In this document: positions 26,373-36,421 of the stretch, one piece after another
How positions within the stretch are numbered: position 1 is the stretch's first letter
Layout: each line of letters starts with the position of its first letter
Assembly (NCBI RefSeq): GCF_023015865.1
Contig: NZ_JALKBC010000007.1
Coordinates: 248,001-312,000 of the forward strand
Direction: 5' to 3'
Source: Arenibacter sp. F26102
GTDB taxonomy: Bacteria; Bacteroidota; Bacteroidia; Flavobacteriales; Flavobacteriaceae
Length of the DNA stretch: 64,000 nt
The notes under the pieces: model-generated
Database searches by the model: none
Told to the model about the DNA's origin: nothing
What the model saw: only the letters and a program-made list of their open reading frames with translations
Position numbers and translations under genes: made by a program

Positions 26373-28547
26373 TTAACTATTTAAAGCCTGTAAAACACGT
26401 TCTGGGGAGAATGGCAGATGTCGCAATGGTTTCCCTGTTAATTTAAGAAATGCATTGGCTATGGCACATGCAACCATAGGTGTTGCTGTTTCCCCAACCC
26501 CTTCGGGTACTTCTGTGGATTCAAGGATTGCCGTTTCAATACTTTCCGGGATGTCCTGCATTCTGAGCAAATCATAATCATGAAAATTGGATTGTTGCAC
26601 CTGTCCATCAACTATAGTAATTTGTTCCTTTAGTACACTGCTCATGCCCATAATGATACCACCTTCCATTTGTGCTTTTACGTTGTCCGGTTGTACAACG
26701 ACTCCGGCATCCAACGCAATCCAGAAATGATGTACTTTAATATTGCCCGTACTGCGGTCAACAGAAATTTCACACACCCCAGTCCCTAATGATCCATGTT
26801 CCACAAAAGCCATACCCTTGGCCCGGCCATTAACAGATGGTGTGTTCCAATTGGATATTTTAGCGACTTTTTCCAGTGTAGCTAATGCCCTAGGTGCCTT
26901 GACCATTAATTTCCTCCTAAGTTCCAAAGGATCCAATCCTTGGTCCAGTGCAATTTCATCCAGCATACACTCAATAGCAAACTTATTGGGGCCATGGCCC
27001 ACGGCACGCCAATGCTTTAATCGAATGCCATTGGAGGCTTCCCTCCATTCCGCAAATTGATTGGGGATATCGTAATGATCATTTGCAACAGCACTTGCGA
27101 CTAGGTTACCGCCGTCCCCAATAACACTGTGCGAAAAACCGGTAACAGTACCATTGGCGTCTGTACAGGCAATTAAGCGCTGTAGGGAAAGTGGACGGAA
27201 AGCTCCATAGGTAACATCGTCTTCCCTGGTCCATATTAATTTTACGGGAAGTGGCTCCATTTCTTTGGCCAGTATGGTACATTCCTCAACAAAATCGTTC
27301 ATACTTCGTCTGCCAAATCCACCACCCAAATACTGTAGATGTACGTTTACATTTTCCGGGGCAATGTCCAGGATTTTAGGGACACCCAACTTGGTGTCCG
27401 GACCCTGTTGGCTACCTACCCATACTTCGGCACTACCACCATCTTCCGCAACCTGCACCACCGCATTTAGAGGTTCCATTTGTGCATGGTAAACATAATC
27501 GTTTTTAAAATCGACCTTATAGGTTTTGGACGCAGTTTTTATGGCCTTTGGAAAATCTCCTTTTTCTATAATTACCTTACCACTTTGTTTTTGCGAGGCT
27601 ATTTTTTCATAAGTAGTATAAACCTCCTGGGAATTATGTCCGGTAGCCTTGGATTTACTCCAATTTATTTTTAGGCTCTTTTTGGCGTTCAAGGTTTGTT
27701 CCAAAGTCTTGCCAACAATCCCAATGGCATAATCCAAGGGGATTATTCTTAGTATCCCTTCCATGGCCAGGATTTCCGATTCATTGGTCAAAGTGGGTTT
27801 GGAACCGTGCAGATTTCCTCTTTCCAACACTCCGTAGACCATTCCTGGCAAGCGAATATCAATTGCAAATAGAGCACTACCATCCACTTTGGCAGGGATT
27901 TCTGTTCGAGGAATGTCTTTTCCGACCAACTGGAATTCCTTGGGATTTTTTAATTGTTCCTCCGTAAAGACAGGTAGTGTTTCGGGCATTTCCAAAAATG
28001 GAACCAAGGAACCGTAACTTATTCTTTGACCCGTTTTTTCATGTATTATAAAACTTTTGGATGTTGTTATCTCAGAAATGGGCACTTCCCAATGTTTGGC
28101 CGCACTGCTCATTAATACATAACGGGCCTGGCCACCTGCTTTTCGCATAACCTGGTAGTAACTATTTGTGGTTCTACTCCCTACCGTAAACATAAGTTTG
28201 CTACCTGGGGCCCAGCCGGGGGAACCATATACCTCAGATTCCTGAGGAGAAAACTCCACTTTCACTTTAGACCAGTCCGCATCCATTTCTTCAGCGAAAA
28301 GTAAAGGTAAAGATGTCATAGAGCCTTGCCCCATTTCGGCAGCTGGATTATAAATAGTGATTTCGCCATCTTCCGATAATTTCACCCAGGCTGTAAGTGT
28401 TTGTTGGGCGAGTTGTTCTTTAATTTTTTTTGGATCTTTACAGGATATCAACTGAGGCAAAATACCCGATACACCAATGAATAGGGCCACTCCACTGGAT
28501 GATTTTATGAATTTCCTCCGACTAATGGTAGTTTTCGTTTGGACCAT
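26373..28547 (-). CDS. Xanthine-dehydrogenase-family molybdopterin-binding subunit, paralogue 1
   Basis: 724 residues from the ATG at 28547. The longer frame to 28640 has no Tat signal at its front, whereas MVQTKTTISRRKFIKSSSG fits. The large-subunit landmarks are AEMGQGSMTSLPLLFAEEM, GGGFGRRSMNDF (molybdopterin contact) and EGVGETATPMVACA, with the catalytic glutamate at 686. It forms a pair with the (2Fe-2S) gene whose stop is 4 bases upstream. It differs widely from the paralogue further along, so the two pairs probably have different substrates. Confidence 0.88.
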   Translation of the reverse strand: MVQTKTTISRRKFIKSSSGVALFIGVSGILPQLISCKDPKKIKEQLAQQTLTAWVKLSEDGEITIYNPAAEMGQGSMTSLPLLFAEEMDADWSKVKVEFSPQESEVYGSPGWAPGSKLMFTVGSRTTNSYYQVMRKAGGQARYVLMSSAAKHWEVPISEITTSKSFIIHEKTGQRISYGSLVPFLEMPETLPVFTEEQLKNPKEFQLVGKDIPRTEIPAKVDGSALFAIDIRLPGMVYGVLERGNLHGSKPTLTNESEILAMEGILRIIPLDYAIGIVGKTLEQTLNAKKSLKINWSKSKATGHNSQEVYTTYEKIASQKQSGKVIIEKGDFPKAIKTASKTYKVDFKNDYVYHAQMEPLNAVVQVAEDGGSAEVWVGSQQGPDTKLGVPKILDIAPENVNVHLQYLGGGFGRRSMNDFVEECTILAKEMEPLPVKLIWTREDDVTYGAFRPLSLQRLIACTDANGTVTGFSHSVIGDGGNLVASAVANDHYDIPNQFAEWREASNGIRLKHWRAVGHGPNKFAIECMLDEIALDQGLDPLELRRKLMVKAPRALATLEKVAKISNWNTPSVNGRAKGMAFVEHGSLGTGVCEISVDRSTGNIKVHHFWIALDAGVVVQPDNVKAQMEGGIIMGMSSVLKEQITIVDGQVQQSNFHDYDLLRMQDIPESIETAILESTEVPEGVGETATPMVACAIANAFLKLTGKPLRHLPFSPERVLQALNS

Positions 28548-28551
28548 GATA

Positions 28552-29028
28552 TTAATTTTCAATTTTGGATTGGGATGCAGCAGCCAATTCAACGGCCTTA
28601 ATAATACGTAGGTAGGTACCACAGCGGCAAAGAATACCATTCATATGGGTCTTAATTTCCTCAGTTGTAGGATTGGGGTTGGCATCCAAAAGGGCAACGG
28701 CCTGCATGATCTGCCCAGACTGACAATAGCCGCATTGTGGCGCCTGGGCTTCAATCCATGCTTTTTGAACTGGATGATCCCCGTTTTTGGACAAACCCTC
28801 TATGGTTTTAATTTTTTGTCCTTCCGCAAAATTCTCCACCTGCAATAAACAGGCCCGCATAGGTCCATTGTCTATATGGACCATACATGACCCGCATTGT
28901 CCAATACCGCAGCTGTATTTGGTACCGGTGAGTCCTAAATGCTCTCTTAATACCCATAGCAGAGAAGTACCTTCAGTAACTTCAACTTTGAGTTTTGTAT
29001 TATTTATGTCCAGTTGAAATGTAGCCAT
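28552..29028 (-). CDS. (2Fe-2S)-binding subunit (IorA-like) of pair 1
   Basis: 158 residues. Cys40, 45, 48, 60 and Cys99, 102, 134, 136 give the two cluster motifs (CGIGQCGSC...AC; CGYC...CRCG). It is first in the four-gene minus-strand run and 4 bases from the large subunit. It passes electrons out of the molybdenum centre. The C terminus is slightly longer than in the paralogue. Confidence 0.93.
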   Translation of the reverse strand: MATFQLDINNTKLKVEVTEGTSLLWVLREHLGLTGTKYSCGIGQCGSCMVHIDNGPMRACLLQVENFAEGQKIKTIEGLSKNGDHPVQKAWIEAQAPQCGYCQSGQIMQAVALLDANPNPTTEEIKTHMNGILCRCGTYLRIIKAVELAAASQSKIEN

Positions 29029-29325
29029 GATATAACAATGTTTCCCATTAAATTACTGAAAAAGAAGGATGTAGCCTATTGTAAGTTTGAAATTTTTGAA
29101 TAATAGGTGTTCTTTTGTGTATTTGGGAGTTCTGTTGTGGCTTTATGGTAGATTATAGAGAAGCCTTTTCCAAAGTGCTCGGATGGCTTCAATTGAAAAT
29201 CCAAAATCTAGGGGTATGAAAACTGTAAAATGATATGGCAATTGAATAAGGGAGTCAATCACCAATAGGGTAATGACAACTTAAGCTAACCTTTTATTCT
29301 GACATTTAATTAACATTAAATGAGA
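29029..29325. other. Intergenic region before the first ECF sigma gene
   Basis: 297 bases between two minus-strand genes. AT-rich; it must hold the promoter of the molybdenum gene run and the 3' end of the sigma gene. I see no gene, repeat or strong hairpin. Confidence 0.55.
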
Positions 29326-29925
29326 TTAGCCGATAGATGAGCACCCCTTTTTTTTCTTAATACTAAAAAGTAAAAAAAGCACGGCTTCCACTTTAGCGCC
29401 CAGTTTTTCAGTAAGAATTTTAAAGGCACGGGTAATGTGGCCCTCCACAGTTTTTATAGAGATATTAAGATATTCGGAGATTTCAGTATGGGTAAGACCT
29501 TCTTTTTTATTCATTAAAAATATTTCCCTGCATTTGGAGGGTAAATTTTCGATTTCGGCATTCATTAGTTGTATTAAGTTGTCCAGTTCTTCCGGCTCTA
29601 TATCAACCACCAAATCAATAGCCTCAAAATATTTTTTCTCCAGATAAATTACCGGTTTATTTTTTCGGTATTGATTGATGAACTCATTATAAACCGATTT
29701 ATATAAATAACTCTTGATGGATAAGTCTGGATTAATTTTTTTTCTCTTAACCCAAATCTTAACAAATACGTTTTGAACAATATCTTCGGCAAAATCATGG
29801 TCATTGCACAAAGATTGGGCATAAGCACATAAATTCTGGTAATAAGAATCCATCAATAGATCATAGGCTTTTGGGTCACCTGAAATTAATCTTTGGGCCA
29901 AAAACAAGTTTTTATGATTTTCCAT
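29326..29925 (-). CDS. ECF-type RNA polymerase sigma factor (PUL 1)
   Basis: 199 residues. Region 2 runs from LIS.GDPKAYDLLMDSYYQNL to DIVQNVFVKIW, and region 4 from IENLPSKCREIFLMNKKEGL to HTEISEYLNISIKTVEGHITRAF (helix-turn-helix). It would direct RNA polymerase to the susC promoter once released by FecR. It is divergent from the FecR gene (30044) with a 118-base gap. A basic C-terminal tail (KKKKG) is seen. Confidence 0.9.
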   Translation of the reverse strand: MENHKNLFLAQRLISGDPKAYDLLMDSYYQNLCAYAQSLCNDHDFAEDIVQNVFVKIWVKRKKINPDLSIKSYLYKSVYNEFINQYRKNKPVIYLEKKYFEAIDLVVDIEPEELDNLIQLMNAEIENLPSKCREIFLMNKKEGLTHTEISEYLNISIKTVEGHITRAFKILTEKLGAKVEAVLFLLFSIKKKKGCSSIG

Positions 29926-30043
29926 TGAAATAGGTAATTCTTAATATTAGTTGGCAATAATAGTGAATATCTAAAAAAAATCATAAAAAAATAGAGGGGT
30001 ATTAAAATATGAAACGTATTAGGTAGTAATTATTGAATATTAC

Positions 30044-31207
30044 ATGGCTGAAATAGATAAATTAATCGTTAAGTTTTTAAATAAGGAAGCAAATCTTTCA
30101 GAGTTGGAAAAATTGGAGGAATTGCTTAAAAACGACCAAGGGATACATGTCTTCAATAGTTTTGTTAAAACACAATACCTAAGTACACTTTCCATGACAG
30201 AATTCGATATTAAAAAAGCCAAGGAATCTATAAAAGCTAGGCTAAAAAAGGGTGAACGGATAAAAAGGATAAACCATTATAAGAGAATGGCTGTAGCGGC
30301 CTCGGTTATGTTGGTGTTGGGAATGACATTTTATCTGTTGTATAACAACAACCCAGCAAATGGAACTAAGGTTAAGCAACAGCCCCATTTAATTGTTACA
30401 GGTACCGATAAGGCTATTCTTACCTTGGAAAATGGAGATGAAGTGGCTCTGGAAAAAGGAAAAAAATTCCAAAGTGGTAAAGTTAGCAGTAATGGGGAGG
30501 AGCTGGTTTATGTTGATAAAGAACAAAGTGATGTTGCTGTAAAAGAGCAAATGTACAATTACCTCACTATTCCCAGGGGAGGGCAGTTTTTTGTTAAATT
30601 GTCGGATGGGACAGAAGTTTGGTTAAACTCTGAAACCAAATTAAAATATCCAGTAGCATTTAGTGAAGATTATACTCGCAGGGTAGAATTAATCTACGGA
30701 GAAGCTTATTTTAAGGTTTCGCCAAGTACCGAGCACAAAGGTGCAGCATTTCATGTTATTACTAAATCCCAGGAAATAGATGTTTTGGGTACAGAATTTA
30801 ATATTAGGGCCTATAACAATGATCAAATTATGGCCACTACCTTGGTTGAAGGAAAAATTAAAATTAAAAAAGGGGAGGTTAGTGAAACCTTGGCGCCCAA
30901 TCAACAAGCTATAATTAACCATGAAGGTGATGAAATAGACATTCAGGAAATAGATGTGTCCCAAGAAATATCATGGATAAATGGTTTGTTTACCTTTAAT
31001 GAAAAACCTTTGGAGGAAATAATGACAGTACTTGCCAGATGGTATGATACAGAAGTTGTTTTTGAGAATGCCAAACAAAAAAAGTTTGTTTTTACCGGAA
31101 TATTGGAAAGAACCGAGGCGGTAGAAGATATTCTAAAGTTTATAGAGGCCACTAGTGAAGGCCAAATAACCTTCGAGATCAGTGATAAAACAATTATTAT
31201 TAAATAA
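30044..31207 (+). CDS. FecR-family anti-sigma factor (PUL 1)
   Basis: 387 residues: a short cytosolic part that would hold the sigma factor, one transmembrane helix (residues ~83-103, RMAVAASVMLVLGMTFYLLY), then a periplasmic FecR domain (PRGGQFFVKLSDGTEVWLNSETKLKYP) and a DUF4974-like C terminus (FTFNEKPLEEIMTVLARWYD). It passes the signal from the SusC transporter plug to the ECF sigma factor encoded divergently. A hairpin follows the stop. Confidence 0.92.
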   Translation: MAEIDKLIVKFLNKEANLSELEKLEELLKNDQGIHVFNSFVKTQYLSTLSMTEFDIKKAKESIKARLKKGERIKRINHYKRMAVAASVMLVLGMTFYLLYNNNPANGTKVKQQPHLIVTGTDKAILTLENGDEVALEKGKKFQSGKVSSNGEELVYVDKEQSDVAVKEQMYNYLTIPRGGQFFVKLSDGTEVWLNSETKLKYPVAFSEDYTRRVELIYGEAYFKVSPSTEHKGAAFHVITKSQEIDVLGTEFNIRAYNNDQIMATTLVEGKIKIKKGEVSETLAPNQQAIINHEGDEIDIQEIDVSQEISWINGLFTFNEKPLEEIMTVLARWYDTEVVFENAKQKKFVFTGILERTEAVEDILKFIEATSEGQITFEISDKTIIIK

Positions 31208-31211
31208 AAAA

Positions 31212-31250
31212 GGAAAAGGCCAGCACCTTCCACAGCAATAGCCTTTTTCC
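31212..31250 (+). terminator. Stem-loop in the FecR-SusC gap of PUL 1
   Basis: GGAAAAGGC (31212-31220) pairs with GCCTTTTTCC (31241-31250; one bulged base). The loop is 20 bases and the U-run sits in the 3' arm. It lies only 5 bases after the FecR stop and 47 bases before SusC. It may end part of the transcript, so that SusC levels depend on its own promoter. Confidence 0.55.
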
Positions 31251-31296
31251 AAAGTAGATCAATTAAAACAATGTTTAACTAAACCATTACAAATTT

Positions 31297-34200
31297 ATGA
31301 AATTTAAATTAACCAAACGACCACCTTGTCCGTTGGGCAAAGTTATTTTACACTTTTTTATGAAATCCGTTATTTTCCTGTTTTGTGCGATTTCATTTGC
31401 ACTCACTCCCCTAAATGGTGAGGCCCAAGATGCTGAGATTATCATTGATACAGATATGTCCCTGACAATAAGACAAGCATTTCGGTTGATCAATAAACAA
31501 ACCGATTATAAGTTTATTTATCGGCATGACCAGATAAAAACTGCTCCAAATATCGACTTGAAAAAGGGGGTTATTAAAGCAGGAGAGCTGCTTGATAAAT
31601 GCCTGTCTCCAATTAGTTTTACGTATAATTTCACGGATGGTGGCACTATTGTCGTGAAGAAAAAATCGGCAAATACTTCAATTAGCGGTTCAACCAAATT
31701 AGCGGATCAAAATGTACAATTTCAAGTCAGTGGTACTGTGACAGATAAGGAAGGTGTTCCTTTACCTGGGGCCAGCATTGTAGAAAAGGGTACAATAAAT
31801 GGTACCCAGGCCGATTTTGACGGGAATTTTTACATTTCAGTGGCTGATGAGAATTCCATTTTAGAATTTTCCTATGTTGGTTTCGCTACAGAAGAGGTTC
31901 CAATTAATGGAAAGGCTATTGTAACCGTGAGTCTATTGGAAAGTGCTTCCAACCTGGATGAGGTTGTTGTAGTGGGTTATGGAACAGTGAAAAGAAGCGA
32001 TTTAACAGGGTCGGTAGGAAGTGTAAAGATGCCCGAAATGAACAAAGCTCCCGTGACCTCATTTGATGATGCCTTGGCCGGCCGTGTGGCGGGTGTATCG
32101 GTGATTTCAGGTGATGGCCAACCGGGTACACTTCCCGAAATTGTGATAAGGGGAGGAAATTCATTGACACAGAGCAATTCCCCACTATATGTTGTTGATG
32201 GTTTTCCATTGGAGGACAATGACAACAGTTCTATTAACCCTTCGGATATAGAATCAATTGATATATTAAAGGATGCCTCGGCTACTGCCATTTATGGGGC
32301 ACGAGGGGCCAATGGGGTTATAATGATTACTACCAAAAGTGGCAAGGAAGGAGTTCCGACCATAAGTTTTGATAGGTATTATGGGTTACAAGATGATATT
32401 AAGCGGATTGAAACCATGGATCCTTATGATTTTGCTGTTTTGCAGTTGGAGATTGACCCATTAAATTCACCTTATGTTTACTTGGAAGGTCCAGGTAGGA
32501 CTTTGGAGGATTACAAAACCTACGAAAAGATAGATTGGTATGATAAGGTGTTGCGTACTGGTGCCATGCAGAGCAATAATTTATCAATATCCGGGGGTAG
32601 TGGAAAAACAAAGTATTATATGTCCGGATCCTATTTAGAGCAGGAGGGAATATTTATAAATACGGGGTTTGAACGATATCAAGGCAGAATTTCTTTGGAT
32701 CAGGAACTTACCAATAAATTAAAGGCCAGGATAAATGTAAATTACAGTAACACCAAGAATTATGGGGTTATTGCAACAAACAATGGTGGATCTACCAGTG
32801 CCAGTTTAATGTATAGTATCTGGAGTTATCGTCCTGTAACCACTGCGTTTGATGTGGATCTTGAAGAAGAACTAAATGATCCGGAAGTGAATCCAGCGAC
32901 GGATTATCGGGTTAACCCTGTTCTCGAAGCTGAAAATGTACTGCGTGAATCCATTTCCCAGAACTTATTGGGGAATGCTTCGCTAGAGTATAGCATAATA
33001 AAAGGGTTGAAATTTAGAATGACGGGTGGTGCCAGTGATAATTTAAGGCAAAGCAATTCATTCTATAACTCACAAACGCGTAACGGAGGTCCCAATCATC
33101 CATCATCTAAGGGGCCTAATGGATCTCAATCATATTACCGTAGTACGACCTTTTCAAATGAAAATCTCTTAACCTATTCAAATAGGTTTAACAAGACGCA
33201 TTCATTGACTGTCTTGGCCGGTTATTCCCAACAAAAGAATAAAAGTTCATTATTTGGTGGGCAATCTGTTCAGATTACAGATGAAGAATTGGGTTTAAGT
33301 GGGTTGGATGTAGGTACCCCGACCAGTATTTCAGCATCCTCTTCCAACTGGGCGCTACAATCTTTTTTTGGACGACTTAATTACGATTATAAATCCAAGT
33401 ATATTTTTACTGCTACGGTTCGGGCCGACGGCTCGTCCAAGTTTGCACCAAAAAACAGGTGGGGGTATTTTCCTTCTGCAGCATTGGCCTATCGCCTGAG
33501 CCAGGAAAGTTTTATGAAACCTATCGAGTTTGTTTCTAATGCCAAAGTCAGAATAGGATATGGGGTGACCGGAAATAACCGAGTGAGCGATTTTGCCTAT
33601 TTGTCAGGAATAGGTACGGCTAATTGGACTGGTTATTCTTTCGGAAATGAGAATCCTACCCGAGGGACCTTTGTATCCGGATTGGACAATGCTGACCTTA
33701 AATGGGAATCCACTTCGCAATTAAATTTTGGTCTTGACCTTGGTTTTTTTGACAACAGGATTTCGTTTACAGGCGATTACTATTACAAGGAAACAAAAGA
33801 CCTGTTGCTAAATGCCCAAGTGCCCTACGCAACCGGATTCTCAACCGCATATAAGAATATTGGTGCTGTTTCCAATGAAGGTGTTGAGTTTGCCTTGAAC
33901 ACGGTAAATATAGATGGTGAAAATTTTACTTGGAAGTCTGACTTCAATATTTCATTTAACAGAAGTAAGGTATTGGCACTTGTTGATAATCAGAGCTCTT
34001 TGACATCTACCACATTTGCGGTATACAACAGCAATCCAAGTTATATAGCGCAGGTAGGAGAGCCGGTTGCCTTGTTTTATGGCGTTTTATATGAAGGGCT
34101 ATATCAATACGAGGATTTTAATCAGTTGACCAATGGAAATTATTCTTTAAAGGACGAAATTCCGGGCAACGGAAGTGCACGGGGCAATATATTACCGGGA

Positions 34201-34764
34201 TATGCGAAGTACACAGATATTGATGGGGATGGAAATATTAGTTTGAACGATTATACCGTTATGGGGAATCCTAATCCTGATTTCGTAGGGGGTTTTAACA
34301 ATTCGTTTACCTATAAAAACCTTGATCTTAGTTTCTTTTTTCAATTCTCTTATGGCAATGAAATCATGAATGCCAATCGGGTAGTTTTTGAAGGCACCTT
34401 CCTCACAGGTAGAAACCAATATGCCACTTATACTGATCGTTGGACCGAAGAAAACCCAACTTCGGATATTCCAAGGGCAAAAGGAGAACCTGCTTTCTTT
34501 TCCAGTAGAATTGTTGAAGATGGTTCTTTTCTAAGGTTAAAGACCGCTTCTTTGGGGTATACAATTCCTTCAGAGTTTTTGAAAGAATTGGGTATCAAAT
34601 CATTCAGGACATACGTTTCCGGTCAAAATATATTTACATGGACTGGCTATTCTGGTGTTGATCCTGAGGTTTCTACACGGAATTCAGCTTTGACCCCTGG
34701 CTTTGATTACTCTCCTTATCCAAGACAGAGAACCCTAATCACTGGAATTAATATAACATTTTAA
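31297..34764 (+). CDS. SusC/RagA-type TonB-dependent outer-membrane transporter (PUL 1)
   Basis: 1155 residues. After a signal peptide comes an STN (secretin/TonB N-terminal) domain (SLTIRQAFRLINKQTDYKF). This domain is typical of receptors that talk to FecR. Next come a carboxypeptidase-like beta domain (VSGTVTDKEGVPLPGASIVEKG), the plug (VVVGYGTVKRSDLTGSVG) and a 22-strand barrel ending with a terminal aromatic F. It imports glycan fragments caught by SusD. SusD follows after 26 bases. Confidence 0.95.
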   Translation: MKFKLTKRPPCPLGKVILHFFMKSVIFLFCAISFALTPLNGEAQDAEIIIDTDMSLTIRQAFRLINKQTDYKFIYRHDQIKTAPNIDLKKGVIKAGELLDKCLSPISFTYNFTDGGTIVVKKKSANTSISGSTKLADQNVQFQVSGTVTDKEGVPLPGASIVEKGTINGTQADFDGNFYISVADENSILEFSYVGFATEEVPINGKAIVTVSLLESASNLDEVVVVGYGTVKRSDLTGSVGSVKMPEMNKAPVTSFDDALAGRVAGVSVISGDGQPGTLPEIVIRGGNSLTQSNSPLYVVDGFPLEDNDNSSINPSDIESIDILKDASATAIYGARGANGVIMITTKSGKEGVPTISFDRYYGLQDDIKRIETMDPYDFAVLQLEIDPLNSPYVYLEGPGRTLEDYKTYEKIDWYDKVLRTGAMQSNNLSISGGSGKTKYYMSGSYLEQEGIFINTGFERYQGRISLDQELTNKLKARINVNYSNTKNYGVIATNNGGSTSASLMYSIWSYRPVTTAFDVDLEEELNDPEVNPATDYRVNPVLEAENVLRESISQNLLGNASLEYSIIKGLKFRMTGGASDNLRQSNSFYNSQTRNGGPNHPSSKGPNGSQSYYRSTTFSNENLLTYSNRFNKTHSLTVLAGYSQQKNKSSLFGGQSVQITDEELGLSGLDVGTPTSISASSSNWALQSFFGRLNYDYKSKYIFTATVRADGSSKFAPKNRWGYFPSAALAYRLSQESFMKPIEFVSNAKVRIGYGVTGNNRVSDFAYLSGIGTANWTGYSFGNENPTRGTFVSGLDNADLKWESTSQLNFGLDLGFFDNRISFTGDYYYKETKDLLLNAQVPYATGFSTAYKNIGAVSNEGVEFALNTVNIDGENFTWKSDFNISFNRSKVLALVDNQSSLTSTTFAVYNSNPSYIAQVGEPVALFYGVLYEGLYQYEDFNQLTNGNYSLKDEIPGNGSARGNILPGYAKYTDIDGDGNISLNDYTVMGNPNPDFVGGFNNSFTYKNLDLSFFFQFSYGNEIMNANRVVFEGTFLTGRNQYATYTDRWTEENPTSDIPRAKGEPAFFSSRIVEDGSFLRLKTASLGYTIPSEFLKELGIKSFRTYVSGQNIFTWTGYSGVDPEVSTRNSALTPGFDYSPYPRQRTLITGINITF

Positions 34765-34790
34765 GGTAAACCAAACTAAGTTTTAATACG

Positions 34791-36392
34791 ATGAAAAAAT
34801 ATATATTATCCATTCATATTATCCTTGTAGGACTTTTGACCTCATGTGTCAAACTAGATACGGAGCCCACTGACATGGCCAGCTCTCTTACCTATTTTAG
34901 TAATGAAACGGAAGTAGAATACGCGCTAAACGGTATTTACGATAAAATTGGCTCCAATTATATATTTGGTGGAGGCGATTGTCTCTCGACCATGTTCGAT
35001 GTAACTGATCAGGCTTGGCGAAGTACGAGCGTTTCTATCACCAGCTATGATTATCCGGCCTCCGATGTGCGTGTGAGTATCATTTGGAGGGAATTGTATA
35101 TAGGTATTGAAAGGGCCAATATTTTGTTGAAGAATATTGACGATGCTGATATGGAACAAGATGCAAAGAATGTTGTTATAGGGGAAGCCAAATTCCTTAG
35201 GGCATTTTATTACTTTATGTTGGTTCAAAATTACGGTGCCGTGCCCTTAAAAACCGAGCCCACCCAATCGGCAAATGATGTTTATTTTGAACGAACCAAT
35301 GCTTCTGAAGTATACGATTTTATTTATGCGGAAATGGTAGAAGCAGAATCCTTGGTGAACCCGATTACCGATTATTCCTATGCTGAAAGGGTTACGAAAT
35401 CGGCAGTGCAGGGAATTTTGGCAAGAGTAAGTCTATATAGAGCGGGATTCTTGAACAGAAAGGATAAATCCGCCGAACAAATACAGGAATATTATGAAAA
35501 CGCCTTGTTCTGGGCCGAGAAGGTAATCAACTCTGGCTTGCACGATCTTAACCCAGATTATGCGCAAGTATTTATCAACCTAATTCAGGATCAGTATGAA
35601 ACCCAAGAAAGTATCTTCGAAATAGGTCATTTTACCGATGGTGCATCGGGGGTTTTTGGGACGGCCGAAATCGGCGATTTAGGGAATAATAATGGTATTG
35701 CCCAAAGGATTTTGGAATACGGATATTCAGGGGCGCAATATAGGATCACTGCTAAACTATACAATGCTTTTGAATACAATGACCAATATCAAGATACACG
35801 AAGGGATTGGTGTATTGCTTCTTATCGATTCGTTCGAGATTCCAATCCACCTGTAAAAGAGTATTGGTCCGAAGTTTATGTAGGAACTTCAGAAGATCCA
35901 AACAGGGTAGTAAATAGAAATATCGGTAAATTCAGAAGGGAATATGAATTGCAAGAGGATAAAATTAAAAATTATAACTCAACCAACAACCCGCTGTTGC
36001 GTTTTTCCGATGTATTGCTAATGGCCGCCGAAGCCGAAAACGAATTGAACGGACCCACACCCAAGGCGCATGAATATTTAAATCGGGTGCGGAACAGGGC
36101 GCAGGTTTCTGAAATTGAAAACATTAGCTCTAAGGAGGCATTCCTTGATATTCTTCAGGATGAGCGGTATACCGAATTGTGTTTTGAGGGCTTTCGTAGA
36201 ATGGATTTGATCCGCTGGGGTATTTTGGTGGAGGAGATGAGGGAAATGGTGGATTATAATAATGCCAATAACTTGGCTTATTCAGTTTACAATCGATCAG
36301 GGTTAAACATTTCCGAAAAGGATTATTATCTGCCCATTCCGGTTAGGGAGCTTTCATTAGATCCATTGTTGACCCAAAATCCTGGGTGGTAA
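34791..36392 (+). CDS. SusD/RagB surface glycan-binding lipoprotein (PUL 1)
   Basis: 533 residues with a lipoprotein signal (GLLTSCVKLDTEP). The TPR-rich helical core and the C-terminal RLGRMDLIRWG-type segment (CFEGFRRMDLIRWG) with a final YLPIPVRELSLDPLLTQNPGW match SusD. It captures glycan on the outer surface and forms the lid of the SusC channel. It is followed by the DUF5017 gene, probably from the same transcript. Confidence 0.95.
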   Translation: MKKYILSIHIILVGLLTSCVKLDTEPTDMASSLTYFSNETEVEYALNGIYDKIGSNYIFGGGDCLSTMFDVTDQAWRSTSVSITSYDYPASDVRVSIIWRELYIGIERANILLKNIDDADMEQDAKNVVIGEAKFLRAFYYFMLVQNYGAVPLKTEPTQSANDVYFERTNASEVYDFIYAEMVEAESLVNPITDYSYAERVTKSAVQGILARVSLYRAGFLNRKDKSAEQIQEYYENALFWAEKVINSGLHDLNPDYAQVFINLIQDQYETQESIFEIGHFTDGASGVFGTAEIGDLGNNNGIAQRILEYGYSGAQYRITAKLYNAFEYNDQYQDTRRDWCIASYRFVRDSNPPVKEYWSEVYVGTSEDPNRVVNRNIGKFRREYELQEDKIKNYNSTNNPLLRFSDVLLMAAEAENELNGPTPKAHEYLNRVRNRAQVSEIENISSKEAFLDILQDERYTELCFEGFRRMDLIRWGILVEEMREMVDYNNANNLAYSVYNRSGLNISEKDYYLPIPVRELSLDPLLTQNPGW

Positions 36393-36421
36393 TTATATTT
36401 CAAATACAAAATAAAATAGAT

